Source of the DNA: an uncultured Anaerolineaceae bacterium
Lineage (GTDB): Bacteria > Chloroflexota > Anaerolineae > Anaerolineales > Anaerolineaceae
Direction of reading: 5' to 3'
DNA: 62,591 bases
Assembly (NCBI GenBank): GCA_927443345.1
Contig: CAKMKJ010000027.1
Location: 1 to 62,591 of the forward strand
Part shown: positions 44,827 to 52,487 of the stretch, piece after piece
Layout: each line of letters starts with the position of its first letter
Position numbering within the stretch: position 1 is the stretch's first letter
The notes under the pieces: model-generated
The model's database searches: none
What the model saw: only the letters and a program-made list of their open reading frames with translations
What the model was told of the DNA's origin: nothing
Translations under genes and position numbers: made by a program

Positions 44827-45378
44827 ATGGAAAACAGAGCCACTTATGGTGTTGATATTGCTGGTGTTCACCGCGAATTGACTTTATTCGAGATTAAACC
44901 CGGTCTACGCATTGCCATTCTCAACATTCTTGGAGATACCGAATTGGTTCAGGCTTGCGCCAAAGAACTCGCCAAGAAACTTGAAAATACACCTTGTGAT
45001 GTTTTTGTCACTGCCGAGACTAAAAGCATTCCCCTGGCTTACGCCTTATCTGTTGAAATGAAAAAACCTTATGTAATTTTTCGCAAGAGTTACAAACCCT
45101 ACATGGGCCACGCTCTGCACACTGAAACCTTGTCCATTACCACCGGCGAACCCCAGACGCTTTATCTTGATGAAAAAGATATCGAGCTGATCAAGGGCAA
45201 AAACGTGGTGATTTTGGATGATGTGATCAGCACCGGATCAACCCTTCAGGGCATGCGCCTCTTAACCACCAAGGCCGGCGCCAGCATCACATCTGAAGCA
45301 GCCATCTTCACCGAAGGCGAACGTGCCAAATGGGGAGACATCGTCTCTCTCGGCCACCTGCCGGTGTTCACAGACTAA
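44827..45378 (+). CDS. apt: Purine phosphoribosyltransferase (adenine type)
   Basis: The enzyme joins a purine base to PRPP for salvage. The PRPP loop VVILDDVISTGST (about residues 127-139) is intact. The KPYVIFRKSYKPYM stretch and the hood resemble adenine phosphoribosyltransferases, though xanthine- and other-purine enzymes share the fold, so base choice is inference. 183 residues is normal. aaggag lies seven bases before the ATG. Confidence 0.85.
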   Translation: MENRATYGVDIAGVHRELTLFEIKPGLRIAILNILGDTELVQACAKELAKKLENTPCDVFVTAETKSIPLAYALSVEMKKPYVIFRKSYKPYMGHALHTETLSITTGEPQTLYLDEKDIELIKGKNVVILDDVISTGSTLQGMRLLTTKAGASITSEAAIFTEGERAKWGDIVSLGHLPVFTD

Positions 45379-45420
45379 AAATAATTCAGGGGTTCTGGTT
45401 AAAATATTTGTTTGTAAACT

Positions 45421-45453
45421 AACCTTGACAAGGTTTCAAACCTTGTCAAGGTT
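45421..45453. repeat. Perfect 33-base palindrome between apt and galK
   Basis: Two 16-base arms (AACCTTGACAAGGTTT and its complement) are separated by one base. Each arm itself contains a shorter dyad (AACCTTG/CAAGGTT). It sits between converging genes without a T-run, so it may form a cruciform, or be a dispersed intergenic element. Confidence 0.7.
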
Positions 45454-45511
45454 GCATATTAAAAACTGGATTGAACCATTAACAAGATCACTTTTAGATT
45501 CCCGGCGTAGA

Positions 45512-46636
45512 TTACACCACGTACGCGCCGCGGCTGGCATGCGTCACAAAAACCGCAGCATTCAGGTTGGTCTTGCGCAAATAGCCTTCAGACAGATACT
45601 GCACAAACTCTTCGGCTTTGGATTGTTCAACGAGATTGACTGTACAGCCGCCAAAACCGGCTCCGGTCAACCTGGCGCCGATGCAGCCTGAAAAACCTGA
45701 TGCGATTTCAACCAAAGCGTCCAGTTCAGGGCACGAGACTTCATACAAATCTCGCAAAGAGGCGTGAGTATCAAACATTATCTTGCCAAAGGTGTTTGAA
45801 TCTCCTATTTCAAGGCAATGGATGGCTTGTTCTACCCGCTCAATTTCACCCACCACATGTCTGGCGTGACGATAAACGCCGTCTGAGAGTTTGCTTTTCA
45901 TGTCTTCAAGTTCATCCACCGAGACGTCTCGCAAAGAGCGCACATTTGCATTGCGTTTTTGGGCAACAGCCACAGCCGCCTGGCAGTCAATAACTCTGTC
46001 GTTATAGGCGGAGGTTTGCAGCGAGCGTCTTACTGTTGAATCTGCAATCACAATGGATGTGTTTTTTGGCAGCGGCACGGATTTAAAATCCAGACTTCGG
46101 GTATCCAGCAGTACCGCATGACCTTCTACCCCGTTGGCGCAGGCAAATTGGTCCATCAATCCGCAGTTCACCCCGGCGTACTCCACTTCTGCTTTCTGGC
46201 AGTATTGAGAAAGTGTTAACCGGTCCATTGACCACCCACTCATGGCTTGCCAGAGTACCGCAAAGGCAACTTCCACGGCGGCCGAACTGCTCAACCCTGC
46301 GCCCATGGGGATGTTTGAGGTGAATTCCACTTCTGCCCCCTTGGTGGCAAAGCCGCCAGTTTGCAGACTCCAGGCCACTCCAGCGGGGTATTTTGCCCAG
46401 GAGGGAAGAGGGCTGCCGGCGGAATCCAGTTTGCCATCCAGTTTGGTTAAGTCAATTTCGACGGATTCTGCAAGGTCAAGTGCTTTGATCTTTATTAATG
46501 AATCATCGCGCGTTTCAGCGGAGAGTTTTATCGAACGGTCAATCGCTGCGGGCAATACTTTGCCGTCATTCTTGTCTACATGTTCGCCTAACAAGTTGAC
46601 TCTGCCCGGTGAAACGATATGAAATTTTTGACTCAT
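45512..46636 (-). CDS. galK: Galactokinase
   Basis: GalK phosphorylates galactose at C1, feeding GalT. The N-terminal galactokinase signature PGRVNLLGEHVD, the ATP loop PMGAGLSSSAA and the C-terminal LTGAGFGGC are intact. Length is 374 residues, as expected. The start overlaps the stop of the GIY-YIG gene by four bases, so these two are co-transcribed. galT lies 32 kb away on the same strand; their split is unusual but not rare. Confidence 0.95.
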   Translation of the reverse strand: MSQKFHIVSPGRVNLLGEHVDKNDGKVLPAAIDRSIKLSAETRDDSLIKIKALDLAESVEIDLTKLDGKLDSAGSPLPSWAKYPAGVAWSLQTGGFATKGAEVEFTSNIPMGAGLSSSAAVEVAFAVLWQAMSGWSMDRLTLSQYCQKAEVEYAGVNCGLMDQFACANGVEGHAVLLDTRSLDFKSVPLPKNTSIVIADSTVRRSLQTSAYNDRVIDCQAAVAVAQKRNANVRSLRDVSVDELEDMKSKLSDGVYRHARHVVGEIERVEQAIHCLEIGDSNTFGKIMFDTHASLRDLYEVSCPELDALVEIASGFSGCIGARLTGAGFGGCTVNLVEQSKAEEFVQYLSEGYLRKTNLNAAVFVTHASRGAYVV

Positions 46637-46899
46637 TGTGAAACCTCCGCCAGGGATGATTTGAGGATCATTTTTCTTTTTTGTTCGTGGCTCAAGCGCT
46701 TGATGGCTAATTCGCGTTTCATGGCAGTCGAACGATCAGCCTGTTCTTCAATGTAAACCAATCTAACCGGTCTGTGCAGGCGGGTATATGTAGAGCCGAC
46801 TCCAGCGTTATGCTGTTTCTCCCGCCTCGTCGGATCAACCGTCCAGCCTGTATAAAAACTGCCGTCAAGGCATTCAACCATATAGCAATAGAAAGCCAT
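46633..46899 (-). CDS. Small GIY-YIG nuclease-fold protein (UPF0213/YhbQ)
   Basis: At 88 residues it is a bare GIY-YIG domain: YMVECLDGSFYTGWT at the start, then RRxxQHNAG and the conserved Glu near 76. These single-domain relatives of UvrC's nuclease have been linked to DNA nicking and repair, but most are untested. It lies two bases after the dehydrogenase-like gene's stop and overlaps galK, so it is probably a passenger in that operon. Confidence 0.9.
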   Translation of the reverse strand: MAFYCYMVECLDGSFYTGWTVDPTRREKQHNAGVGSTYTRLHRPVRLVYIEEQADRSTAMKRELAIKRLSHEQKRKMILKSSLAEVSQ

Positions 46900-46901
46900 A
46901 T

Positions 46902-47882
46902 TTATTTAATCTTTAATTTTGACGGGTCACCAAACATTCTTTTTAGCAAGCCGCCAGGTTTTTCAATTTTTTCCCGATCAGATTTATCCCAGTTGCCGTT
47001 GGCGCGCAAATCTGACCATTCAGCATGGCCTTCTTTGAGATCAAGCAAAACTGCATCCAGGCGTTTGGTGTCGTTGGATTCCACCTGTTCACGTAGTGTG
47101 GCCAGGGCGGAGGTTAAACCATCCAATGCGCGGATCACATTCTCGCGATTGTTGACCAGTTCTGCAGAAGGGTTGACTAATTCACTAAACAATTGGATGG
47201 ACTCGGTGGTCTGGGCATAGGAACGTGAAGCAAGTTTCTTGGCGTCTGACCAACCGGGCTGGTCGAGCGTTGCCAGCAGCACCGCTGCGGATGCGAGTTT
47301 GGGCATCAAATCGATTCGGGCAAACAAACCGTCGGCTTCAAAGACGTCAGTCAGGCAGGCGTGTGCGCCTGTGATGGCGGAGATTTCTGAAGCCATTTTC
47401 ATGGCATCGGCATGCGTCTCATGGGTTGTGGCAATCACCATTTCGCAGTTGGCAAAAAGATCATCATGCGGAGTCTTCGCGTCGTACCCATTTTCTCGCA
47501 GATAAAGACCATTAATGGAGGGGATCATACTAATAAAGTGTACACCCTTGGGCAGGTATTGGGTCGCCCATTGTGAGGCAGCTAAAGCGGCGCGGTTGGT
47601 GTCGATGACGATGGCGCCTGATTTAAGGTCTTCTGCCATATCCTTGAGGGTGAGCTCAACCTGATCGGCCGGCACACAGAGCAGAATGATATCCACATCG
47701 CGTACAGCTTCATTCAAGCGGAAATTAATCTTGTCAAATGCACCGAGTGTTTCGACCTTGTTGGTGCGTTTTTGGGCGGGGTCGTGTCCGATGCGCACAA
47801 GCTTGTCTTTTACACTGCCAAGCGCCAACCCAAATGAAACGCCTGTCTGGTCCAGGCCGAGGATGGTTAACTGAAGGGTCAA
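46902..47882 (-). CDS. Prephenate-dehydrogenase-like NAD-binding protein (TTG start)
   Basis: The first half resembles the NAD domain of arogenate/prephenate dehydrogenases, but the dinucleotide loop reads GLDQTG instead of GxGxxG and the catalytic HPM segment reads IPSING, so it is unlikely to make tyrosine precursor. The last 100 residues are helical and basic. The TTG at 47882 is chosen because aggagg is six bases upstream and it lies two bases after the M50 stop; this gives 326 residues. The nearest ATG gives no better site. It is co-transcribed with the M50 protease. Confidence 0.75.
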   Translation of the reverse strand: MTLQLTILGLDQTGVSFGLALGSVKDKLVRIGHDPAQKRTNKVETLGAFDKINFRLNEAVRDVDIILLCVPADQVELTLKDMAEDLKSGAIVIDTNRAALAASQWATQYLPKGVHFISMIPSINGLYLRENGYDAKTPHDDLFANCEMVIATTHETHADAMKMASEISAITGAHACLTDVFEADGLFARIDLMPKLASAAVLLATLDQPGWSDAKKLASRSYAQTTESIQLFSELVNPSAELVNNRENVIRALDGLTSALATLREQVESNDTKRLDAVLLDLKEGHAEWSDLRANGNWDKSDREKIEKPGGLLKRMFGDPSKLKIK

Positions 47883-47884
47883 GC

Positions 47885-48526
47885 CTAACCTCCTAAGAGA
47901 ACAATCTGAAAGAAACGCAGCACAGGGGTCATGATCGAACCGAAAATATCGATGCCAAAGCGGGGTAGCACAAAAACTACAGCCAGCAAAAGAATTGGTC
48001 CGAAGGGTTTGATTTTGGCGTATTGACTTGCCCAATTTTCAGGTAAGAGAAACTCAAGGATTTTTTCGCCATCCAGTGGAGGAAGAGGCATCAGGTTGAA
48101 TACCATCAGCAAGAGGTTGATCACAAAAAAAGTGATCAAGAAATCCATTATGGAAGGCAAGAATGAAACCGTCGGAAAAGCCGGAATCAAGTTAAATCGA
48201 ATGGGAATTGCAGCCAGACAGGCTAATAAGAGATTTGAAGCTGGGCCGGCGATAGAAACCCACATAAATGCCGATTTGGAATGTTCACTTAGTTTTACCG
48301 GGTTGACCGGCACAGGTTTTGCCCAACCGAATCCGGCAATAATCAACAGCAAGCTGCCCATCACGTCCAGATGTTTGAGTGGATTGAGCGTTAGGCGTCC
48401 CATTTTGCGGGGAGTGTCATCACCAAACCGGTCCGCCACGAAGGCGTGTGCAAATTCATGCACGGTCAGCGCGATGATCAGGGTCAGTACGCGCGAAATA
48501 ATCAATGGGGTCGAAAGGCTAAGCAT
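47885..48526 (-). CDS. M50 family site-2 protease-like membrane metalloprotease
   Basis: The 213-residue protein has four or five membrane helices and the zinc motif HEFAH at residues 23-27, plus the second metal site PLPPLDGEKI (about 148-157). It lacks PDZ domains, as in the small YwhC/SpoIVFB-like forms, whose members cut transmembrane anchors. The target is unknown. Start MLSLSTPLII is the first in frame. The dehydrogenase-like gene follows after two bases. Confidence 0.92.
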   Translation of the reverse strand: MLSLSTPLIISRVLTLIIALTVHEFAHAFVADRFGDDTPRKMGRLTLNPLKHLDVMGSLLLIIAGFGWAKPVPVNPVKLSEHSKSAFMWVSIAGPASNLLLACLAAIPIRFNLIPAFPTVSFLPSIMDFLITFFVINLLLMVFNLMPLPPLDGEKILEFLLPENWASQYAKIKPFGPILLLAVVFVLPRFGIDIFGSIMTPVLRFFQIVLLGG

Positions 48527-48609
48527 TATTGATCCTCAAAAAAAGCGGGGTCTGAAGTCCAGACATCTTTCCGATTATATCATCAGGGGCTTATTGATAA
48601 TTGTCCAAA

Positions 48610-48642
48610 ACCGGGAATCTGCTTGTCAACACCGGGAATCTG
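48610..48642. repeat. Direct 12-base repeat upstream of DUF951 gene
   Basis: ACCGGGAATCTG occurs at 48610-48621 and 48631-48642, with a diverged inverted copy (ATTCCCGATGT) shortly after. It lies in a 248-base gap between divergent genes that otherwise holds only a -10 element. Confidence 0.5.
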
Positions 48643-48762
48643 GTTTTGTATTCCCGATGTCCAGGGTTAAATGTTGAAGTAACGACTTAACCAAAAAACA
48701 TGGATATTCAATGCTGTAATCTGCTTTTTATTCGTTGTTTCTGCGGGTAAGGGTTGCAAGAT

Positions 48763-48768
48763 TATAAT
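48763..48768 (+). promoter_or_regulatory. -10 element next to the DUF951 ATG
   Basis: TATAAT ends six bases before the ATG, putting transcription start at the codon itself. No ribosome site exists in between, so translation is probably leaderless. A -35 match is weak. Confidence 0.5.
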
Positions 48769-48774
48769 TGCTTT

Positions 48775-48987
48775 ATGTTTAGAGAAATAGCCATCAGTGA
48801 CGTTGTAAAAATGCGCAAAGCACATCCGTGTGGTGGATTCGAGTGGAAAATAGTCCGCCTGGGTGCGGATATTGGCCTGGTTTGCCTCACCTGCCAGCAC
48901 CGCATCATGCTCTCGCGTAGAGATTTAGAGCATCGGGCGAAGTCGATTACCCCAGAGGTGGTAGCGAAATCTGAATTCGAAAAATGA
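48775..48987 (+). CDS. DUF951 family protein
   Basis: This 70-residue protein matches DUF951: [21 protein letters not shown], quoted by its core HPCGG and VRLGADI, and CLTCQH. The Cys pairs (HPC, C-x2-C) suggest a small zinc-binding fold. The family is widespread in Firmicutes and Chloroflexi but has no known function. An ATG 21 bases earlier is in frame but outside the homology; the chosen start keeps MFREIAISD. It stands alone. Confidence 0.85.
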   Translation: MFREIAISDVVKMRKAHPCGGFEWKIVRLGADIGLVCLTCQHRIMLSRRDLEHRAKSITPEVVAKSEFEK

Positions 48988-49040
48988 GTTAACTTGTGCA
49001 GCAAGTCATCCTGAAATTATTAATAAGTGAAAAGGTCTTT

Positions 49041-49675
49041 CTAATACCATTTAAAGTGACTTTTTTTGAGCATTACCGACTGAAAGTGACTTGGATAATC
49101 CGACTCAAAAACCACCCGATTAAACGAGACAATCTCAAACACCTTGCTTGTTTCTTCTTTCAAATGCTCGTCGGTAAAAAATGAGAAGAAGCGCTTTGGC
49201 GTATAAGCGTCATTTTCCCAAAACCCTGCAAAGTCATACCCCCCATACATGCCGAGATAAAAAATGCCGTCAGATCGTAAAAGGGAATTAATTCGCAGCA
49301 GCACTTCTGAAAATTCATGCTTGGTCAGATGCAGAAAACTGTTCATGGAATAGACAGCATCAAAAGAATGATCTGCAAATCAATCTTGGTCATATCCATA
49401 ACAAGAGCATTCAACCCTTTTTGGCTGCAGAGGTCGATCATTGCTGGCGACAAATCGATACAAGTCAACTCAAACCCCTGGTCCTGAAAAAACTTGCTGT
49501 CACGTCCTGTCCCCGCGCCAATTTCAAGTAGCTTATGCTTGTGCTCTTTCTGCAATGCCGACAAAAGACGCGCGCGTTCCTCAAGTTTCCAATCCTGCAT
49601 TACGCTGGATTCTCGATCTTGAGCGTATTTATCGTATGTTTCGCGTAGATTATTCTTCAAGTTGATATTTTGCAC
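49041..49675 (-). pseudogene. SAM-dependent methyltransferase split by a one-base deletion
   Basis: Two adjacent reading frames, one ending at 49343 and the next from 49346, together make one class I methyltransferase: motif I LEIGAGTGRDS and the acidic CIDLSPAM in the first part, and NSFLHL plus the C-terminal half in the second. At 49377-49379 one base of an A-run (T-run on the minus strand) is missing; restoring it gives IDFADHSFDAVYSMNSF in a single frame. So it is either a recent pseudogene or a sequencing error. It lies next to the HAD gene in AT-rich DNA. The methyl acceptor is unknown. Confidence 0.85.
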
Positions 49676-49684
49676 AATGAAATC

Positions 49685-50323
49685 CTATTGACACAACACC
49701 GATAAAGAGTCAACAACGGGCACTCCATAATCCACCAACCTTTTTTGACTTTGATGTCCATTTGGTATGAGACAACAGTCTGCACCAATGGATGCTGCCA
49801 CATCAGCATCATGAGTCGTGTCGCCAATCAAGAGTATGGTTGAAGGATCAAATTTATTCCTTGTTACGAAATCTTTTCCAATATCAATTTTGCTTGAGGC
49901 GTAGTGATTGGTCAATCCGTTAATTTCTAAAAAAGTTGCATCCAAACCGTACTCTCTTATGGCTTTTTCCAGATAATTCTGTTTGCTTGCAGATAGGATG
50001 GATTGGCTTATACCAAGTTGAGCAATGTGCAGCAGTGTTTTTTGTGCATCAGACATAAGAGAACAGTGGTTTCGTTTCTTCTCATAATCGGTGATGAATT
50101 CGGTGCCGATGGATTCAAAAGATTCTTGTTCAAAATCGAAACCTAATTTTTCATAATAATCAATTATGGGGAAGGAAAATATCTCTCGATAATACTCAAG
50201 GGTAAGCGTCGATAATTTCCGTTTTACAAGAACGGTATTGATGACCTCAAGGCAAAGGTTGACGTCATCGAGCAGCGTTCCATTCCAGTCCCAAATGATG
50301 TGTTTATATTTCAGCAAATCCAT
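49685..50323 (-). CDS. HAD-family phosphatase (phosphoglycolate phosphatase-like)
   Basis: The 212 residues fold as a HAD hydrolase with a helical cap: motif I WDWNGTLLDD (Asp followed by Asn where most have DxD), Ser in motif II, Lys near 144 and motif III LLIGDTTHDAD. The Asn variant is common in one branch and need not abolish activity. The protein is close to the methyltransferase (ten bases) and probably shares a promoter. Its substrate is not set by sequence. Confidence 0.85.
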   Translation of the reverse strand: MDLLKYKHIIWDWNGTLLDDVNLCLEVINTVLVKRKLSTLTLEYYREIFSFPIIDYYEKLGFDFEQESFESIGTEFITDYEKKRNHCSLMSDAQKTLLHIAQLGISQSILSASKQNYLEKAIREYGLDATFLEINGLTNHYASSKIDIGKDFVTRNKFDPSTILLIGDTTHDADVAASIGADCCLIPNGHQSQKRLVDYGVPVVDSLSVLCQ

Positions 50324-50336
50324 TTTAATCCTTCTA

Positions 50337-50570
50337 TTAATTTACTAATGAATAGCTCTTGAGAGTGGATACATCAAAGTCATATTTTTCCAGATGATCC
50401 ACCATGAGTTGATAAGCTTGTTCATCTGTGATGGAGTCACTCTAACCAATGTGTCTTTCAATGGTTCCTGATTCCCATTTTTTGCCTTCAAAGGTTAATC
50501 TGTAGTAGTTGTCGCAATAAATTAAATTGAGGTATCCAAACTGGTAAAAAGGAGGTTTGTTGTTACCCCT
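50337..50570 (-). pseudogene. Remnant of a small gene with an in-frame stop
   Basis: An open minus-strand frame encodes protein-like sequence (PPFYQFGYLNLIYCDNYYR, then TFEGKKWESGTIERH) interrupted by TAG at 50442-50444, and continues QAYQLMVDHLEKYDFDVS to a stop at 50337. The balance of residues and lack of a start suggest a decayed or 5'-truncated gene. I do not recognise the family. The other 140 bases of the 50324-50701 gap show nothing else. Confidence 0.5.
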
Positions 50571-50701
50571 CTATGAACATCCTTAATACCATTGATTGAG
50601 TTTTTCTCGACCGGACTCTTATAATGCAGTACTATTCTTCAATCTGATAATTGTTAATGCGGCGAGGTATTCTTGATCCACTAGTAAAACCGTAATATGG
50701 T

Positions 50702-51508
50702 TTAAACAAACAGTAATAAGCTAATTGCCATAACAATCATGCCCGCGATTAACCCGCCAATGGCCAAATGATGTTCACCATATTCCTCTGCTGTGGGCAG
50801 TAGTTCATCTAATGAGATATACACCATAATACCTGCGACGGAAGCAAAAATTATGCCAAAAGTCGTTTCATTAAAAAAGGACCTCAACAGAAAATAGCCA
50901 ATAAGCGCACCTACCGGTTCAGCCAATCCAGAGAGAAAAGAAAGCAAAAATGCTTTTTTTCTGCTTTTTGTCGCATAATAAATTGGAGCTGAAACAGCTA
51001 ATCCCTCAGGAATATTATGTATCGCAATTGCAATTGCAATGCTTATGCCCAGTGTGGGGTTAGCCAACCCACTCATAAAGGTTGCCAAACCCTCTGGAAA
51101 ATTGTGAATCCCAACTGCTAATGCTGAAAATAGACCCATGCGTAATAATCTTTTTTTGTCTTTTTCCGATGCGTCTTCAATTTTTTTGGATACATTTAAT
51201 TCATGGGGATTTTCATATGAAGGAATTAATTTGTCGATTATCGCTATGATGAAAATGCCAACAAAAAACGCAATTACCGTGACTGTGTAACCAGGTTTAT
51301 CGCCAAGGGCAATACTTAAAGAATCTCTTGCCTTAACAAAAATCTCAATCATTGATACATAAATCATCACGCCGGCAGAGAAGCCGAGTGAAATGGTTAA
51401 CAATTTTGGATTGAACTTCTTTGACAGGAAACCAATCAGACTGCCAACACCGGTTGCTAAGCCCGCAAATAACGTTAACATAAAAGCGAATAGTATATTG
51501 TTTTCCAT
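50702..51508 (-). CDS. ZIP-family metal transporter (ZupT-like)
   Basis: ZIP carriers import zinc, manganese or iron. The 268-residue protein has about eight membrane helices; helices 4 and 5 hold the metal sites HNFPEGLATF and HNIPEGLAVS, with a charged cytoplasmic loop at about 100-125. This matches ZupT/GufA forms. The metal is not settled by sequence. It lies alone in AT-rich DNA, with no regulator nearby. Confidence 0.92.
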   Translation of the reverse strand: MENNILFAFMLTLFAGLATGVGSLIGFLSKKFNPKLLTISLGFSAGVMIYVSMIEIFVKARDSLSIALGDKPGYTVTVIAFFVGIFIIAIIDKLIPSYENPHELNVSKKIEDASEKDKKRLLRMGLFSALAVGIHNFPEGLATFMSGLANPTLGISIAIAIAIHNIPEGLAVSAPIYYATKSRKKAFLLSFLSGLAEPVGALIGYFLLRSFFNETTFGIIFASVAGIMVYISLDELLPTAEEYGEHHLAIGGLIAGMIVMAISLLLFV

Positions 51509-51820
51509 GTGTATTTTGCCTTTAGAATCTACTGAGTTTGGTTAATAAGAATTTTTCGAAACTACCTATATAACCAGATGAATAAGTAAGAATTTTTTTT
51601 ACAAAAATTGCATAGTAAGCAACTTGCTGAATTGTACAAATTAATACATAAAACTACAAGTGATTCCCCGTGTCAGGGTTTTTTATCAACTGATCCCAAC
51701 GATGAAAAAGAAAACATGGTTGTCCAAATTCAGTGTCCCAAAATTATGAGTTCTGAGTGAAAAATTGAGAAATTGAGTAAGTCAGGTATTTAATGACCTC
51801 TGTAATCCCTTGACGATGGG

Positions 51821-51858
51821 ACTCAATATCACAGAATATTTATTCTGCGATATTGAGT
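51821..51858. repeat. 18-base inverted repeat with two-base loop
   Basis: Arms 51821-51838 and 51841-51858 pair with one mismatch. The stem is AT-rich (ACTCAATATC at its base). No T-run follows; it is separated from the nearest gene by about 310 bases. Confidence 0.75.
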
Positions 51859-51912
51859 GTTGCCCTTTACCAACTGAAAATATTCCAGCCCCACGCGAAC
51901 TGTCACACTTGA

Positions 51913-51978
51913 ACTGGTTGCAACATCGTTCCGATGTCCTTTGGGAGTGCCAGTGTTGCGAGCCCGTGCTTTTCGGGC
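51913..51978. other. Cluster of stems, possible structured RNA or repeat
   Basis: ACTGG (51913-51917) can pair with CCAGT (51950-51954), enclosing ACATCG/CGATGT (51923-51937, loop ttc). Next comes GCCCG/CGGGC (51962-51978). The stems are short but nested in order. Strand and function are unknown. Confidence 0.35.
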
Positions 51979-52125
51979 GCGGCACAAAGTCCTAGGTTCA
52001 TCGGGAATCCCTACCAGGGTTTGCCCAGAAAATCTTATAGAAATCAAGTCTAAATAAAATATTTATTGGCGTTACACAATTACAACTGCAAACATTGTCA
52101 TATTTTTGATTGAGTCGTTTTAGTC

Positions 52126-52290
52126 GTCGCGATCTTTGCGCCCCCGAGCGGTTTTTGCGAGAGGGGTCGTAGAAAAAAACGAATCACGGGTGCCTCGCGA
52201 GTCCGCGAACACGATCCGCACACCGTTTGTTGGGGCGCAGCGCGTCGCGATTTTTGCACACCCGAGCCGTTCTTTGGCGAGTGGTGCAAC
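52126..52290. repeat. Degenerate direct repeat, about 40 bases, two copies
   Basis: Copies near 52126-52165 and 52246-52290 share the order cgcgat(c/t)tttgc, cccgagc, gtt(c)ttt, gcgag with several substitutions. Copies are about 120 bases apart. Their composition resembles the segments at 52313 and 52454. Confidence 0.5.
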
Positions 52291-52312
52291 TAGCCCTTAC
52301 TACAGCCAGTTA

Positions 52313-52330
52313 GGTTTTCTCCGCGACCTC
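52313..52330 (+). repeat. Dispersed repeat copy A
   Basis: These 18 bases (ggttttctccgcgacctc) recur exactly as the reverse complement at 62341-62358, ten kilobases away. Confidence 0.8.
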
Positions 52331-52453
52331 GTGTTCTGTGCGCCTCAGATTTCCCCAGATTTAATGGGGCGAGCGAAGAGAGAGGGATGACCCACCCTTA
52401 AAAACGGTCCTCTTGGCGGACTTTGCGTGCCTTGGCGTTCTTTGCGAGAAAAT

Positions 52454-52480
52454 GGTTTTCTCCGCGCCTCTGCGTGAGAA
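52454..52480 (+). repeat. Dispersed repeat copy B
   Basis: The last 20 of these bases (tccgcgcctctgcgtgagaa, 52461-52480) recur exactly as reverse complement at 62323-62342. The first seven (ggttttc) match copy A. Confidence 0.8.
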
Positions 52481-52487
52481 GAGGTTT

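Larger units (their letters stand above)
51509..52487. other. Noncoding, repeat-rich stretch of about 980 bases
   Basis: No convincing gene is seen; the short open frames here have no homology I recognise. It holds a long near-perfect hairpin (51821-51858), a cluster of stems (51913-51978) and degenerate G/C-rich repeats (52126-52480), described separately. The left 300 bases are plain AT-rich DNA. Confidence 0.7.

Noticed and set aside
52126-52480. CRISPR array
   Set aside because: Repeats are degenerate, unevenly spaced and partly inverted elsewhere; no regular spacers and no cas genes.
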